Shown: positions 8,760 through 17,768 of the stretch, piece after piece
Position numbering within the stretch: the first letter of the stretch is position 1
Layout of the letters: each line of letters opens with the position of its first letter
Assembly: GCF_024300825.1 (NCBI RefSeq)
Contig: NZ_CP101323.1
Span: 2,480,001 to 2,544,000, forward strand
Source of the DNA: Natronomonas gomsonensis
GTDB lineage: Archaea; Halobacteriota; Halobacteria; Halobacteriales; Haloarculaceae
Direction of reading: 5' to 3'
Length of the DNA: 64,000 nucleotides
The notes under the pieces: generated by a model
The model's database searches: none
Told to the model about the DNA's origin: nothing
What the model saw: only the letters and a program-made list of their open reading frames with translations
Program-made: the position numbers and the translations under genes

Positions 8760-10046
8760 ATGAGCACGCTCCAGATTACCGGCGGGCGCGTTCTCCGCCC
8801 CAACCTGGCCGTCGAACGGGCCGACGTACTGGCCGACCGGGAGACAGGCCGCATCGTCGAGGTGGGCGACACCGCCGTCGGCGAGGAGACGCTGGACGCC
8901 GAGGGCTGTCTGGTCGTTCCGGGACTCGTCAACACCCACTGTCACGTCGCCATGACGCTGCTCCGCGGGTACGCCGACGACAAACCGCTCGACGCGTGGC
9001 TCCAGGAGGACATCTGGCCGACCGAGGCCGCCTTCGACGCCGAGGACGTTCGAGCGGGCGCGCGACTCGGACTCGTCGAGATGCTGAAAAACGGCGTCAC
9101 GACGTTCGCGGACATGTACTTCCACGTCCCGGAGGTGGCCGCGGCCGTCGAGGAGGCCGGTCTCCGTGCCCGTCTCGGCCACGGCGTCGTCACCGTCGGG
9201 AAGGACGACGCCGACGCTCGCGCGGACTTCGAGGAGGGATTGGCCGTCGCCCGCGAACTCGACGGGGCCGCCGACGGTCGGATTCGAACGGCGCTGATGC
9301 CGCACTCGCTGACGACGGTCGACGCCGACCTCTTGGAGACCTACGTCGCCCGCGCACGCGAGGCGGGTGTCCCGGTCCACTACCACGCAAACGAGACCGA
9401 AGACGAGGTCGACCCCATCGTTTCCGAACGCGGCGTCCGGCCGCTGGAGTTCGCCGACGACCTCGGAATGCTGGAGTCCGGCGACTTCATCGCCCACGCT
9501 GTCCACGTCGATGAGACCGAAATCGAGTTGCTGGCCGACCGAGAGGTCGGCGTCGCCCACTGTCCGGCCTCGAACATGAAACTCGCCAGCGGCATCGCCC
9601 CCGTCCAGGAGTTGCTCGATGCGGGCGTCACGGTGGGTATCGGAACCGACGGCCCGGCCTCCAACAACGACCTCGACGTCTTCGACGAACTGCGGGACGC
9701 GGCGATGGTCGGCAAACTCGCAGCCGAGGACGCAAGCGCCGTCCCGGCGGAGGCGGTGGTCCGGTCTGCGACCGAACGCGGCGCCGAACTGCTCGGCTTC
9801 GACGCCGGGCGCATCCAGACGGGTGCGCTGGCCGACCTCGCTGTCGTCGACCTTGAGGCGCCGCATCTCACGCCCGAACACGACCTCGTGAGCCATCTCG
9901 CCTACGCGGTCCGCGGGTCGGACGTGCGACACACCGTCGTCGGCGGGGAGGTACTCGTCCGTGACCGTGAGGTGCTGTCGCTTGAGGAAGGTGCCGTTCG
10001 ACGGGAGGCCCAGCGACACGTCGACGCTATTATTCAGGAAGAATAA
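8760..10046 (+). CDS. SAH/5'-deoxyadenosine/MTA deaminase (amidohydrolase)
   Basis: A 428-aa amidohydrolase starting at the ATG at 8760. Metal ligands can be seen: H60/H62 in NTHCHVAM, H209 in HYHANET, H267 in VAHCPASN and D297 in GIGTDGPASNND. This is the MtaD/DadD/SsnA group, which deaminates the adenine base of S-adenosylhomocysteine, methylthioadenosine or 5'-deoxyadenosine to inosyl products. Archaeal members (DadD) prefer 5'-deoxyadenosine and SAH. Adenosylhomocysteinase lies 1 kb downstream, supporting a role in clearing SAM by-products. Exact substrate preference is not readable. Confidence 0.87.
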   Translation: MSTLQITGGRVLRPNLAVERADVLADRETGRIVEVGDTAVGEETLDAEGCLVVPGLVNTHCHVAMTLLRGYADDKPLDAWLQEDIWPTEAAFDAEDVRAGARLGLVEMLKNGVTTFADMYFHVPEVAAAVEEAGLRARLGHGVVTVGKDDADARADFEEGLAVARELDGAADGRIRTALMPHSLTTVDADLLETYVARAREAGVPVHYHANETEDEVDPIVSERGVRPLEFADDLGMLESGDFIAHAVHVDETEIELLADREVGVAHCPASNMKLASGIAPVQELLDAGVTVGIGTDGPASNNDLDVFDELRDAAMVGKLAAEDASAVPAEAVVRSATERGAELLGFDAGRIQTGALADLAVVDLEAPHLTPEHDLVSHLAYAVRGSDVRHTVVGGEVLVRDREVLSLEEGAVRREAQRHVDAIIQEE

Positions 10047-10185
10047 CTTCGTTGTTGAACGACGAGATGCCTCGATGAACCGTATAGCTGTCTCTAAACT
10101 ATTCTCAGCCAACCGACAACCAATCCTGAACGAACTGAACAGGATACTCCATTTATGAGACTTTCCGGTGTTGGTGGGGATACAG

Positions 10186-10950
10186 ATGAGCTCCAAGAAA
10201 CGAATCGTCGCGGTTGCACTGTCGCTCGTCCTCGTCCTGTCGGTGATGGGACCGGGGCTAGCGATGGCACAGGACGGTACGGAAACATCGACGCCGGACA
10301 ATACGGAAACACCGACGCCGACGCCGGATGAGAACGAGACGGACGAGAATGAGACGGACGACGACGACCTGAACGAGACGGACGACGACGACCTGAATGA
10401 AACAGACGACGCGGACGAGAACGAAACGGATGACGACGACCTGAACGAGACGGACGACGACCTGAACACAACGGACGAGAACGCGTCCAACGCGACGGAC
10501 GATGCGTTCGGTCAGCAGGTCTCGGCGTTCGTTCACAGCCTGCTCAACGGCTCGAACGATGAGAACATGACCATCGGTCAGCAGGTCGCGAACTTCGTCG
10601 TCGAGAACAACCCGGGTAACGCACCGGCGAACGCCGGTCCGCCGGCTCACGCAGGTCCGGGTAACGACACCGAGCGTGGTCCGCCCGAAGACGTCGGCCC
10701 GAACAACGACACCGAGCGCGGTCCGCCTGAAGACGCCGGTCCGAACGACGACACCGAACGCGGCCCGCCCGAGGACGCCGGCCCGAACGGTGACGACACT
10801 GACGACGCCGAAACGGACGACACCGAAACCGAGGACACGGAGTCTTCGACCACGGATGACGAGGAGACCGACGACTCGGATGATGACTCCGACGACTCCG
10901 ACGACGACCAAAGCGGTGGCGGCCCGCCGAGCGACCGCGGTAACAACTGA
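10186..10950 (+). CDS. secreted acidic repeat protein
   Basis: I start at the ATG at 10186 (MSSKKRIVAV), giving 254 aa. A Sec signal peptide is predicted, cleaved after GLAMAQ near residue 29. The mature protein is low-complexity: first Asp/Glu/Asn/Thr repeats of the DDDLNETD type rich in N-glycosylation sequons, then a short non-repetitive part (FGQQVSAFVHSLLNG), then three 14-residue units containing DTERGPPED, and an acidic Asp/Ser tail. No C-terminal anchor is seen. It lies between two SAH-metabolism genes but looks unrelated to them. Function unknown. Confidence 0.7.
   Translation: MSSKKRIVAVALSLVLVLSVMGPGLAMAQDGTETSTPDNTETPTPTPDENETDENETDDDDLNETDDDDLNETDDADENETDDDDLNETDDDLNTTDENASNATDDAFGQQVSAFVHSLLNGSNDENMTIGQQVANFVVENNPGNAPANAGPPAHAGPGNDTERGPPEDVGPNNDTERGPPEDAGPNDDTERGPPEDAGPNGDDTDDAETDDTETEDTESSTTDDEETDDSDDDSDDSDDDQSGGGPPSDRGNN
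10654..10779 (+). repeat. three tandem 42-bp in-frame repeats
   Basis: Units at 10654-10695, 10696-10737 and 10738-10779 each encode GP(G/N)xDTERGPPED(V/A). They differ mostly at third codon positions, so the duplication is not very recent. They lie inside the acidic secreted protein gene. Confidence 0.85.
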
Positions 10951-11006
10951 CGACTGCGGACTTTTCCTTCGGTAGCGTTTTCCGCCCCTCGCCCGTTTCG
11001 AGGGGT

Positions 11007-12287
11007 ATGAGTCACCCGACGATAACCGAACAGCTCTCGGACCCCGAGAGCGCTCGGGAATCGGGCCGCAAGAAAATCGAGTGGGCCCGACAGCACATGC
11101 CCATCATGACCGCCGTCGCCGAGGAGTTCGGCACCGAGACGCCCCTCGAGGGCGAGGTTGTGGCGATGGCGATGCACGTCGAAGCCAAGACGGCCGTCCT
11201 GACCGAGGTACTCGCCGAGGCGGGCGCGGAAGTGGCCATCACCGGCTGTAACCCGCTTTCGACCCACGACGACGTGAGCGCCGCACTCGATGCCGTCGAC
11301 GGCGTCACCTCCTACGCCAAACGCGAGGTCGACGACGAGGAGTACTACGCCGCTATCGAGGCGACCATCGACCACGCCCCGACGGTCACCGTCGACGACG
11401 GCGGCGACCTCGTGATGGCCATCCACGAGAACTACCCCGAACTCATCGACTCCATCGTCGGCGGCTGTGAGGAGACGACGACGGGCGTCCACCGCCTGCG
11501 CGCGATGGACGACGACGGTGAACTCCACTACCCGATGTTCGCGGTCAACGACACGCCGATGAAGCGACTGTTCGACAACGTCCACGGGACGGGCGAAGCG
11601 TCACTGTCGAACATCGCCATGACGACGAACCTCTCGTTTGCGGGCAAGAACGTCGTCGTCGCCGGCTACGGCTACTGCGGGAAGGGCGTCGCGATGAAGG
11701 CGTCCGGACAGAACGCCCACGTCATCGTCACCGAAGTCGAACCACGCCGAGCCTTGGAGGCACACATGGAGGGCTACGAGGTCGCCTCGATGGCCGAGGC
11801 GGCCGAGAAAGGCGACATCTTCGTGACGACGACGGGCAACCGCGATGTCATCGTCGAAGAGCACTTCGAGGCCATGCAGGACGGCGTCGTCCTCGCGAAC
11901 GCCGGTCACTTCAACGTCGAAATCGACCTCGACGGCCTCGACGAGATGGCGGTCGGCCGCCGAGAGGTGCGGGACGGCGTCGAGGAGTTCGAACTGCCCG
12001 ACGGCCGACGCATCAACGTCCTCGCAGACGGGCGGTTGGTCAACCTCGCCTCGCCGGTCGCGATGGGCCATCCCGTCGAAGTGATGGACCAGAGCTTCGG
12101 GGTGCAGGCGGTCTGTGTCCGCGAGATGGTCGAGAACAGCGACGCCTACGACGCGGGCGTCCACGAGGTGCCCGACGACCTCGACCGCGAGGTCGCCGAA
12201 ATCAAACTCGAAGCCGAAGGCATCGAGATAGACGAACTGACCGCCGAACAGACCGAGTACATGGACAGCTGGCAGCACGGGACCTGA
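11007..12287 (+). CDS. ahcY: adenosylhomocysteinase
   Basis: A 426-aa protein with the SAH hydrolase fold. The substrate region has MHVEAKTAVL (about 57-66) and HENYPELID, and the NAD-binding loop GYGYCGKG is at 220-227. The enzyme reversibly splits S-adenosylhomocysteine to adenosine and homocysteine with tightly bound NAD, relieving product inhibition of methyltransferases. The C-terminal helix ends in a YMDSWQHGT-type tail. An SAH-type deaminase lies upstream on the same strand. Confidence 0.95.
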   Translation: MSHPTITEQLSDPESARESGRKKIEWARQHMPIMTAVAEEFGTETPLEGEVVAMAMHVEAKTAVLTEVLAEAGAEVAITGCNPLSTHDDVSAALDAVDGVTSYAKREVDDEEYYAAIEATIDHAPTVTVDDGGDLVMAIHENYPELIDSIVGGCEETTTGVHRLRAMDDDGELHYPMFAVNDTPMKRLFDNVHGTGEASLSNIAMTTNLSFAGKNVVVAGYGYCGKGVAMKASGQNAHVIVTEVEPRRALEAHMEGYEVASMAEAAEKGDIFVTTTGNRDVIVEEHFEAMQDGVVLANAGHFNVEIDLDGLDEMAVGRREVRDGVEEFELPDGRRINVLADGRLVNLASPVAMGHPVEVMDQSFGVQAVCVREMVENSDAYDAGVHEVPDDLDREVAEIKLEAEGIEIDELTAEQTEYMDSWQHGT

Positions 12288-12343
12288 CGGCCACAGCCCC
12301 ACGGTGGGTATCGCTTTTAGGGCTTGCCGTCCAAGCGGGGTCC

Positions 12344-13390
12344 ATGTCGAGTGACCTCGTTGAGCGACTCGAACAACCGGAGTACACCGGCGAGAATCGG
12401 TGTACGCCCTGTACGCTTCTCAATCTCCTCATCGCGGCGGGCGTCTCGGCGCTCGTCGGCCGCCGGAACCGTGCGCTGGGACTGTTGACGTTCGTCGGGA
12501 GCGTGGCACTCGTCTCACTCCGGGGGTATCTCGTTCCCGGGACGCCCGAGTTGACGAAGCGGTATCTCCCGCAGTCGGTGCTTGCGGCCTTCGACAAGGC
12601 CGACCCGCCGGGCGAGGACCTGCCCGTCGAACTCGCCGAGCAGGCGGCCGCTCGTGCCGACGAGACCGCCGACTCGGAGGAGAGCGACGACTCCGTGGCG
12701 AACGGTTCCTCCACGACGGAATCCGTCAGGGCCGTCGACGAAAGCGCCGACGCCGACGAATCGGGAGACGCGGAGTCGGGGGTTCTCCCGGAACGGGAGG
12801 CCGTCGAGGAACTGATGGGCCAACCGATGGAGGAGGTGCTCTCGGCGTTCGGGGTCGTCCGACCGACCGTAGACGGCGAGGACCTCGAACTCGTCGATTC
12901 CTTCCGCGAGGAGTGGGAGGGTGCCATCGAGACGCTGGCGGATGAGGGCGACCGCGTCGAGACGCTCGCGGACCTGTTCCAAGAGGACGAGGCTGCGGTC
13001 GAAATCGAGACCCGAGAGGACGGTCGCTACTACGGTCTCGTCGAGGGGAAGGCCCAGTACAACTGGATTACGGAGGCGGCGATGATTTCGGACCTCGCGG
13101 CCCACCGGGCGGTCGCCAGCGAGGACCGACGCTGGAGCGTCCTACTGCCGGAGGAACGGCTCTCGGTTCTCAAGGGGTTCCGCGTCTTCCTCGAGACGTG
13201 CCCGGAGTGTGGCGGCCCCATCGCCCCCACCGACGAGAGTGTTGAATCCTGCTGTCAGAGTTGGGAGGTCATCGCCGTCGAGTGTGCCGACTGCGGCGCT
13301 CGGGTGCTGGAGTTGCCCGCTCCCGACGGCCGCAACCCCAACGAGGGCGGTGCCGGCGCGGCGGGTGTCCCCGGCGGATTCACGAGATAG
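12344..13390 (+). CDS. membrane protein with C-terminal zinc ribbon, function unknown
   Basis: A 348-aa protein. A CxxC pair (C20, C23) precedes two membrane segments (about 25-40 and 45-65). A long acidic linker follows (about 90-150), then a soluble alpha/beta region with DGRYYGLVEGKAQYNWI at 226-242. The end is a cysteine cluster (C286/C289, C303/C304, C314/C317) resembling a zinc ribbon. It looks like a haloarchaeal conserved protein. I do not recognise a function. Confidence 0.6.
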   Translation: MSSDLVERLEQPEYTGENRCTPCTLLNLLIAAGVSALVGRRNRALGLLTFVGSVALVSLRGYLVPGTPELTKRYLPQSVLAAFDKADPPGEDLPVELAEQAAARADETADSEESDDSVANGSSTTESVRAVDESADADESGDAESGVLPEREAVEELMGQPMEEVLSAFGVVRPTVDGEDLELVDSFREEWEGAIETLADEGDRVETLADLFQEDEAAVEIETREDGRYYGLVEGKAQYNWITEAAMISDLAAHRAVASEDRRWSVLLPEERLSVLKGFRVFLETCPECGGPIAPTDESVESCCQSWEVIAVECADCGARVLELPAPDGRNPNEGGAGAAGVPGGFTR

Positions 13391-13630
13391 TCGAACGCGC
13401 CGGCGACGATTCGACGGTAACGCTTTTGTCGACGCCTGCCAAGGCGTCGCGTATGGCGCCCGAACCCACTGCTGCCATCGGTGTCGCGTCCGACCAGTCC
13501 GCAGTCTCTGGGTTCGGTTTCTTTTTCGCTCGGTAGACGGCGTGGACCCGGAGGCGACGCTGTCGCGCCTCCGGCGAAACGCCGTCTTCGAGTCGGAACC
13601 GCTAACAGAGAGCCACGCACACACTCGTCA

Positions 13631-15151
13631 ATGAGATTGCCCGAAACGCAGGTCGCGCTGCTGGAAGCCGCCAGCGCGACCGAAACGAAAACGGTTGCAC
13701 AGCTCGCCGAGGAACTCGGCGAAGACGCCACGGCCGTCACACGGGCCGCCTTCGAACTCGAAGACGCCGGCCTGCTCGCGGTCGACGAACACGTCGCCGA
13801 GGACGTCCACCTCACCGACGAAGGTGAGATGTACCGCGAGGACGGCCTGCCCGAACTCCGCCTGTACGAGGCCGCCATCGACGCCGGTGCCGACGACGAC
13901 CCCGTTCCGATGGGCGAACTCATCGGGGCGGCCGGCCTCGAGGGCCCCGAAGTCGACATCGCGCTGTCGAACTTCGCCCGGAAGGGACTGGGCCGAATCG
14001 ACAGCGGTGAGGTAATCGTCGATACCACAGAGGGGCCGGACGTCGACCCCGACGCCGACCCCGAGACGGAGGCGCTGGAGGCTATCGCCGCGGGCAACGC
14101 CGGATACACCGACCCCGGAATCCTCGACCGACTGGAGACCCGCGGCCTCATCGAGCGCACGGAGACGACCGTCCGGAGCGTCACGCTGACCGACGAGGGC
14201 GTTACCGCGATGATGGAGGGCGTCGAGGTCGCCGAGACGGTCAGCGCAGTCACGCCCGAACTGCTGACCTCCGGGGAGTGGGAAGAGGTAGAGTTCACCG
14301 AGTACAACGTCGAAGCCGACGCCGAAACGGTCCACGGCGGGAAGGAACACATCCTGCGTCAGACCGCAAACCGCGTGAAGGACGTACTGGTCGGGATGGG
14401 CTTTCAGGAGATGGAGGGCCCTCACGCCGACGCGGAGTTCTGGATTAACGACTGTCTGTTCATGCCCCAGGACCATCCCGCCCGCACCCACTGGGACCAG
14501 TTCGGCCTCGACGTGCCGCCGATGGAAGGCCTCCCCGAGGACCTCCTGGAAGCAGTCGAGTCGGCCCACCGCGACGGCGTCGGGGAGGACGGCGACGGCT
14601 ATCACTCGCCGTGGGCGACCGACGTGGCCCGACAGGTCGACCTTCGGGGACACACCACCTCGCTGTCGATGCGGTATCTCTCCGGCGAACAGGTCGGCGA
14701 CCTCGAACCGCCACAGCGGTACTTCAGCGTCGAGAAGGTGTATCGCAACGACACCCTCGACCCGACGCACCTGCTTGAGTTCTTCCAAATCGAGGGATGG
14801 GTGATGGCCGAGGACCTCTCGGTGCGGGATTTGATGGGGACGTTCACGGAGTTCTACGAGCAGTTCGGCATCACCGACATCGAGTTCAAACCTCACTACA
14901 ACCCCTACACGGAGCCGTCCTTCGAGTTGTTCGGCAAACACCCCGAGACGGGCGAACTCATCGAAATCGGCAACTCCGGTATCTTCCGCGAGGAGGTGCT
15001 GTCGCCGCTCGGCGTCGAGTGTGACGTGATGGCGTGGGGACTCGCGTTAGAGCGACTGCTCATGTTGATGTACGGCTTCGAGGACATTCGCGACGTCCAC
15101 GGGACGCTGTGTGACCTCGAGCTGTTGCGGAACGTGGAGGTGGTTCACTGA
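13631..15151 (+). CDS. pheS: phenylalanyl-tRNA synthetase alpha subunit
   Basis: A 506-aa archaeal/eukaryal-type alpha subunit. I chose the ATG at 13631, which fits the family N-terminus (MRLPETQVALLEA). The first 200 residues form winged-helix tRNA-binding modules. The class II catalytic core follows, with motif 2 around FSVEKVYRNDTLDPTHL and motif 3 in GLALERLLML. It charges tRNA-Phe as an alpha2beta2 enzyme with PheT. Its stop codon overlaps the pheT ATG by one base, so the two are coupled. Confidence 0.96.
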   Translation: MRLPETQVALLEAASATETKTVAQLAEELGEDATAVTRAAFELEDAGLLAVDEHVAEDVHLTDEGEMYREDGLPELRLYEAAIDAGADDDPVPMGELIGAAGLEGPEVDIALSNFARKGLGRIDSGEVIVDTTEGPDVDPDADPETEALEAIAAGNAGYTDPGILDRLETRGLIERTETTVRSVTLTDEGVTAMMEGVEVAETVSAVTPELLTSGEWEEVEFTEYNVEADAETVHGGKEHILRQTANRVKDVLVGMGFQEMEGPHADAEFWINDCLFMPQDHPARTHWDQFGLDVPPMEGLPEDLLEAVESAHRDGVGEDGDGYHSPWATDVARQVDLRGHTTSLSMRYLSGEQVGDLEPPQRYFSVEKVYRNDTLDPTHLLEFFQIEGWVMAEDLSVRDLMGTFTEFYEQFGITDIEFKPHYNPYTEPSFELFGKHPETGELIEIGNSGIFREEVLSPLGVECDVMAWGLALERLLMLMYGFEDIRDVHGTLCDLELLRNVEVVH

Positions 15152-16965
15152 TGCCCGTCGTCGATGTCGACCCCGAGGAACTGCGGCAACTGACGGGCCA
15201 CGACGAGAAGAGCGACGAGGAACTGAAAGACGACCTCTTCGCGCTCGGCCTCGAGTACGAGGGTGAAACCGAGGACGGCGAGTTCCAACTGGAGTTCGCG
15301 CCGGACCGACTCGACCGCCTCTCGGTGGAGGGCGTCGCCCGATCGCTGCGGTACCAGTACGGCGACGACCGCGGCGTCTACGTCCCGAAAACCAACGACA
15401 CGGAGTGGACCATCGAAGTCGACGAGAGTGTCCCCGAGGAACGGCCCTACGTCACCGGTGCCGTCGTCCGCGGGGTCGACCTCGACGCCGACGAACTCGA
15501 CTCGCTCATTCAACTGCAGGAGAAACTCCACGCGACGATGGGCCGCAAGCGGGCGAAAGGCGCCATCGGCGTCCACGACCTGACGATGCTGAAGGGGCAT
15601 CCCGGAGACGACCCCGGCGAGAAATCCATCGTCTACCGTGGGGTCGAACCGGACGGCGACACGTTCGTCCCGCTGGACGACGACGAAGAGCGGACGCCCG
15701 CTGAGGTGCTCGTCGAACACGACACCGGCGAGCAGTACGCGCCGCTCGTGGAAGGATTGGAGCGGTATCCGGCCATCTACGACGACATCGGGCTGTTCTC
15801 GTTCCCGCCGGTCATCAACGGCAAGCGGACGGAAGTCGAGGAGGGGTCTCGGGACCTCTTCATCGAGATGACCGGCACCGACCAGTGGACCATCGACAAG
15901 ATGTGTGCCATCGTCTGCTACGCGCTGGACGCCCGCGGCGGGCGAATCGAGGAGGTGACCGTCGAGTACCCCGACCGCGAACTCACTCGTCCCGACCTCT
16001 CGACGACTTCGAAGACCGTCTCCCACGAGCGCATCGAGACGACGCTCGGCATCGACATCGCCGGCGAGGACGTCGTCGACCTACTCGAACGGGCCGGGTT
16101 GGACGCCGAAACGTCGGACGAGGAAGATTCCGACGACGATGCGGTCGAACTGGAGGACGTACCGACCCAACGGCTGGAATCGAGGTCCGAACCCGATGTC
16201 ACGGACTCGTCGGGCGTAGACTCCTCCGGTGAACTGGTCTACGAGGTCGAGATACCGCCGTACCGCGTCGACGTGCTCCATCCGATGGACATCGTCGACG
16301 ACGTGGGACGAGCGTACGGATTCAACGACCTCGAACCGCGGTATCCTGACGTGTCGACGGTAGGTGGCCGCCACGAAACATCCAGACTTGAGGACGCCGC
16401 ACGCGACGCGCTGGTCGGGTTGGGCTTCGAGGACCTGCTCAACTTCCATATGACCAACGAGGCGGAGTTGTTCGAGCGGATGTCGCTGTCACCCGACGAC
16501 GAGGCGCTCGGCGCTCGGGACCCGGCGACCATCACCGAACCGTACAGCGAGGACTACACCGTCGTCCGGACATGGGCGCTGCCGTCGCTTCTGATGGTGC
16601 TGGAGAACAACACCCACCGGGCCTACCCGCAGGACCTCGCCGAAATCGGCCTCGTCGCCGGCGCTGACACCGCGGAACCGACGAACGTCGCCGAAGGCCG
16701 CTCCGTCGCGGGCGTCGTCGCCCGCACCGACGCCTCCTACGAGGACGCCAAGGCGCGTCTGCAGGCCATCGCGCGGGCGTTCGACGCCGAGTTGGAGACG
16801 CCGCCGACGGAGCATCCCTCCTTCATTTCCGGACGCACCGCCGAAGTCGTCCTCGATGGCGAGTCGGTCGGCGTCATCGGCGAAGTCCACCCTGTCGTGT
16901 TGGTCGAACACGACCTCGAAGTGCCGGTTGCCGGCTTCGAGTTCGATTTGAACGGACTGCGCTGA
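15151..16965 (+). CDS. pheT: phenylalanyl-tRNA synthetase beta subunit
   Basis: A 604-aa beta subunit of the archaeal form (MPVVDVDPEELRQL start). The B3/4 editing-like domain spans about residues 90-270, B5 about 275-400 with PPYRVDVLHPMDIVDDV, and the catalytic-like core follows. Between LLERAGLDAE and YEVEIPPYRVDV there is an extra acidic, Ser-rich segment of about 35-40 residues (roughly 320-358) that I do not expect in the family. It is likely a solvent-exposed loop. Together with PheS it forms the heterotetramer. Confidence 0.95.
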   Translation: MPVVDVDPEELRQLTGHDEKSDEELKDDLFALGLEYEGETEDGEFQLEFAPDRLDRLSVEGVARSLRYQYGDDRGVYVPKTNDTEWTIEVDESVPEERPYVTGAVVRGVDLDADELDSLIQLQEKLHATMGRKRAKGAIGVHDLTMLKGHPGDDPGEKSIVYRGVEPDGDTFVPLDDDEERTPAEVLVEHDTGEQYAPLVEGLERYPAIYDDIGLFSFPPVINGKRTEVEEGSRDLFIEMTGTDQWTIDKMCAIVCYALDARGGRIEEVTVEYPDRELTRPDLSTTSKTVSHERIETTLGIDIAGEDVVDLLERAGLDAETSDEEDSDDDAVELEDVPTQRLESRSEPDVTDSSGVDSSGELVYEVEIPPYRVDVLHPMDIVDDVGRAYGFNDLEPRYPDVSTVGGRHETSRLEDAARDALVGLGFEDLLNFHMTNEAELFERMSLSPDDEALGARDPATITEPYSEDYTVVRTWALPSLLMVLENNTHRAYPQDLAEIGLVAGADTAEPTNVAEGRSVAGVVARTDASYEDAKARLQAIARAFDAELETPPTEHPSFISGRTAEVVLDGESVGVIGEVHPVVLVEHDLEVPVAGFEFDLNGLR

Positions 16966-17009
16966 GCGGAAGGGAAACGCCTGTTTCCCCCGACCGTCTA
17001 CACGGCGTC

Positions 17010-17762
17010 ATGACCGAACGTGCTGCACTCGTTACTGGTGCAGGCGGCGGAATCGGACGGGGTATCGCACTGGAACTCGCCGACGACTACGCCATCGCCG
17101 TCAACGACATCGACGAGGAGTCGGCCCGCGAGACGGCCGCGGAAATCCGAGACGACGGCGGTAAAGCGGTTGCCGTTCCCGGCGATGTGGCCGACAGCGA
17201 GGCAGTCAAGGCCATCGTCGCCGAGACGGCTTCGGAACTCGGCCCCATCGAGGTGCTCGTGAACAACGCCGGTATCGAGACGGTGTACCCGTTCGTGGAG
17301 TTGCCCGAGGACGACTGGGACCGCGTTCTCGACGTGAACCTGAAGGGGCAGTTCCTCCTGAGTCAAGCCGTCGTCAAGCAGATGGTCGCCGACGGTATCG
17401 AGGGTGCCGTCGTCAACGTCTCCAGTTACCACGACACCATCCCGCGGACCGAAAAGATGCACTACGACGTCTCGAAGGCGGGCGTGAAGATGCTCACGAA
17501 GGATATGGCCTTGGAGTTGGCCGAGTACGGCATCAACGTCAACTGTGTCGCCCCGGGCGTCATCGAGTCGCCGATGAACGCCGAGATACTGGCCTCCGAA
17601 GAACGGACCGAGACGATGCACGAACGCGTTCCGTGGGGGCGGATGGGAACGCCCGAGGACGTGGCTAACGTCGTGGCATTTCTGGTTTCCGATGCCGCGT
17701 CGTATCTCACTGGCGTCCGGATTCCAGTTGACGGCGGCTTGCGGTTGGACCCCTGTTACTGA
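17010..17762 (+). CDS. SDR-family NAD(P)-dependent oxidoreductase
   Basis: A 250-aa classical short-chain dehydrogenase. The cofactor loop TGAGGGIG is at about 9-16, NNAG at about 88-91, the catalytic Ser in NVSSYHD and the Tyr-Lys pair in YDVSK. The C-terminal GVRIPVDGG motif is typical of FabG/glucose-1-dehydrogenase-like SDRs. An Asp after the second beta strand (NDIDEESA) favours NAD over NADP. The substrate is unknown: ketoacyl, sugar or alcohol are all possible. It follows pheT by 44 bases. Confidence 0.85.
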   Translation: MTERAALVTGAGGGIGRGIALELADDYAIAVNDIDEESARETAAEIRDDGGKAVAVPGDVADSEAVKAIVAETASELGPIEVLVNNAGIETVYPFVELPEDDWDRVLDVNLKGQFLLSQAVVKQMVADGIEGAVVNVSSYHDTIPRTEKMHYDVSKAGVKMLTKDMALELAEYGINVNCVAPGVIESPMNAEILASEERTETMHERVPWGRMGTPEDVANVVAFLVSDAASYLTGVRIPVDGGLRLDPCY

Positions 17763-17768
17763 CGCGGT

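Noticed and set aside
8643-10490. A 615-aa antisense frame spanning the amidohydrolase gene and the repeat protein
   Set aside because: It begins inside low-complexity DNA and overlaps a clear amidohydrolase; no domain signature is seen.
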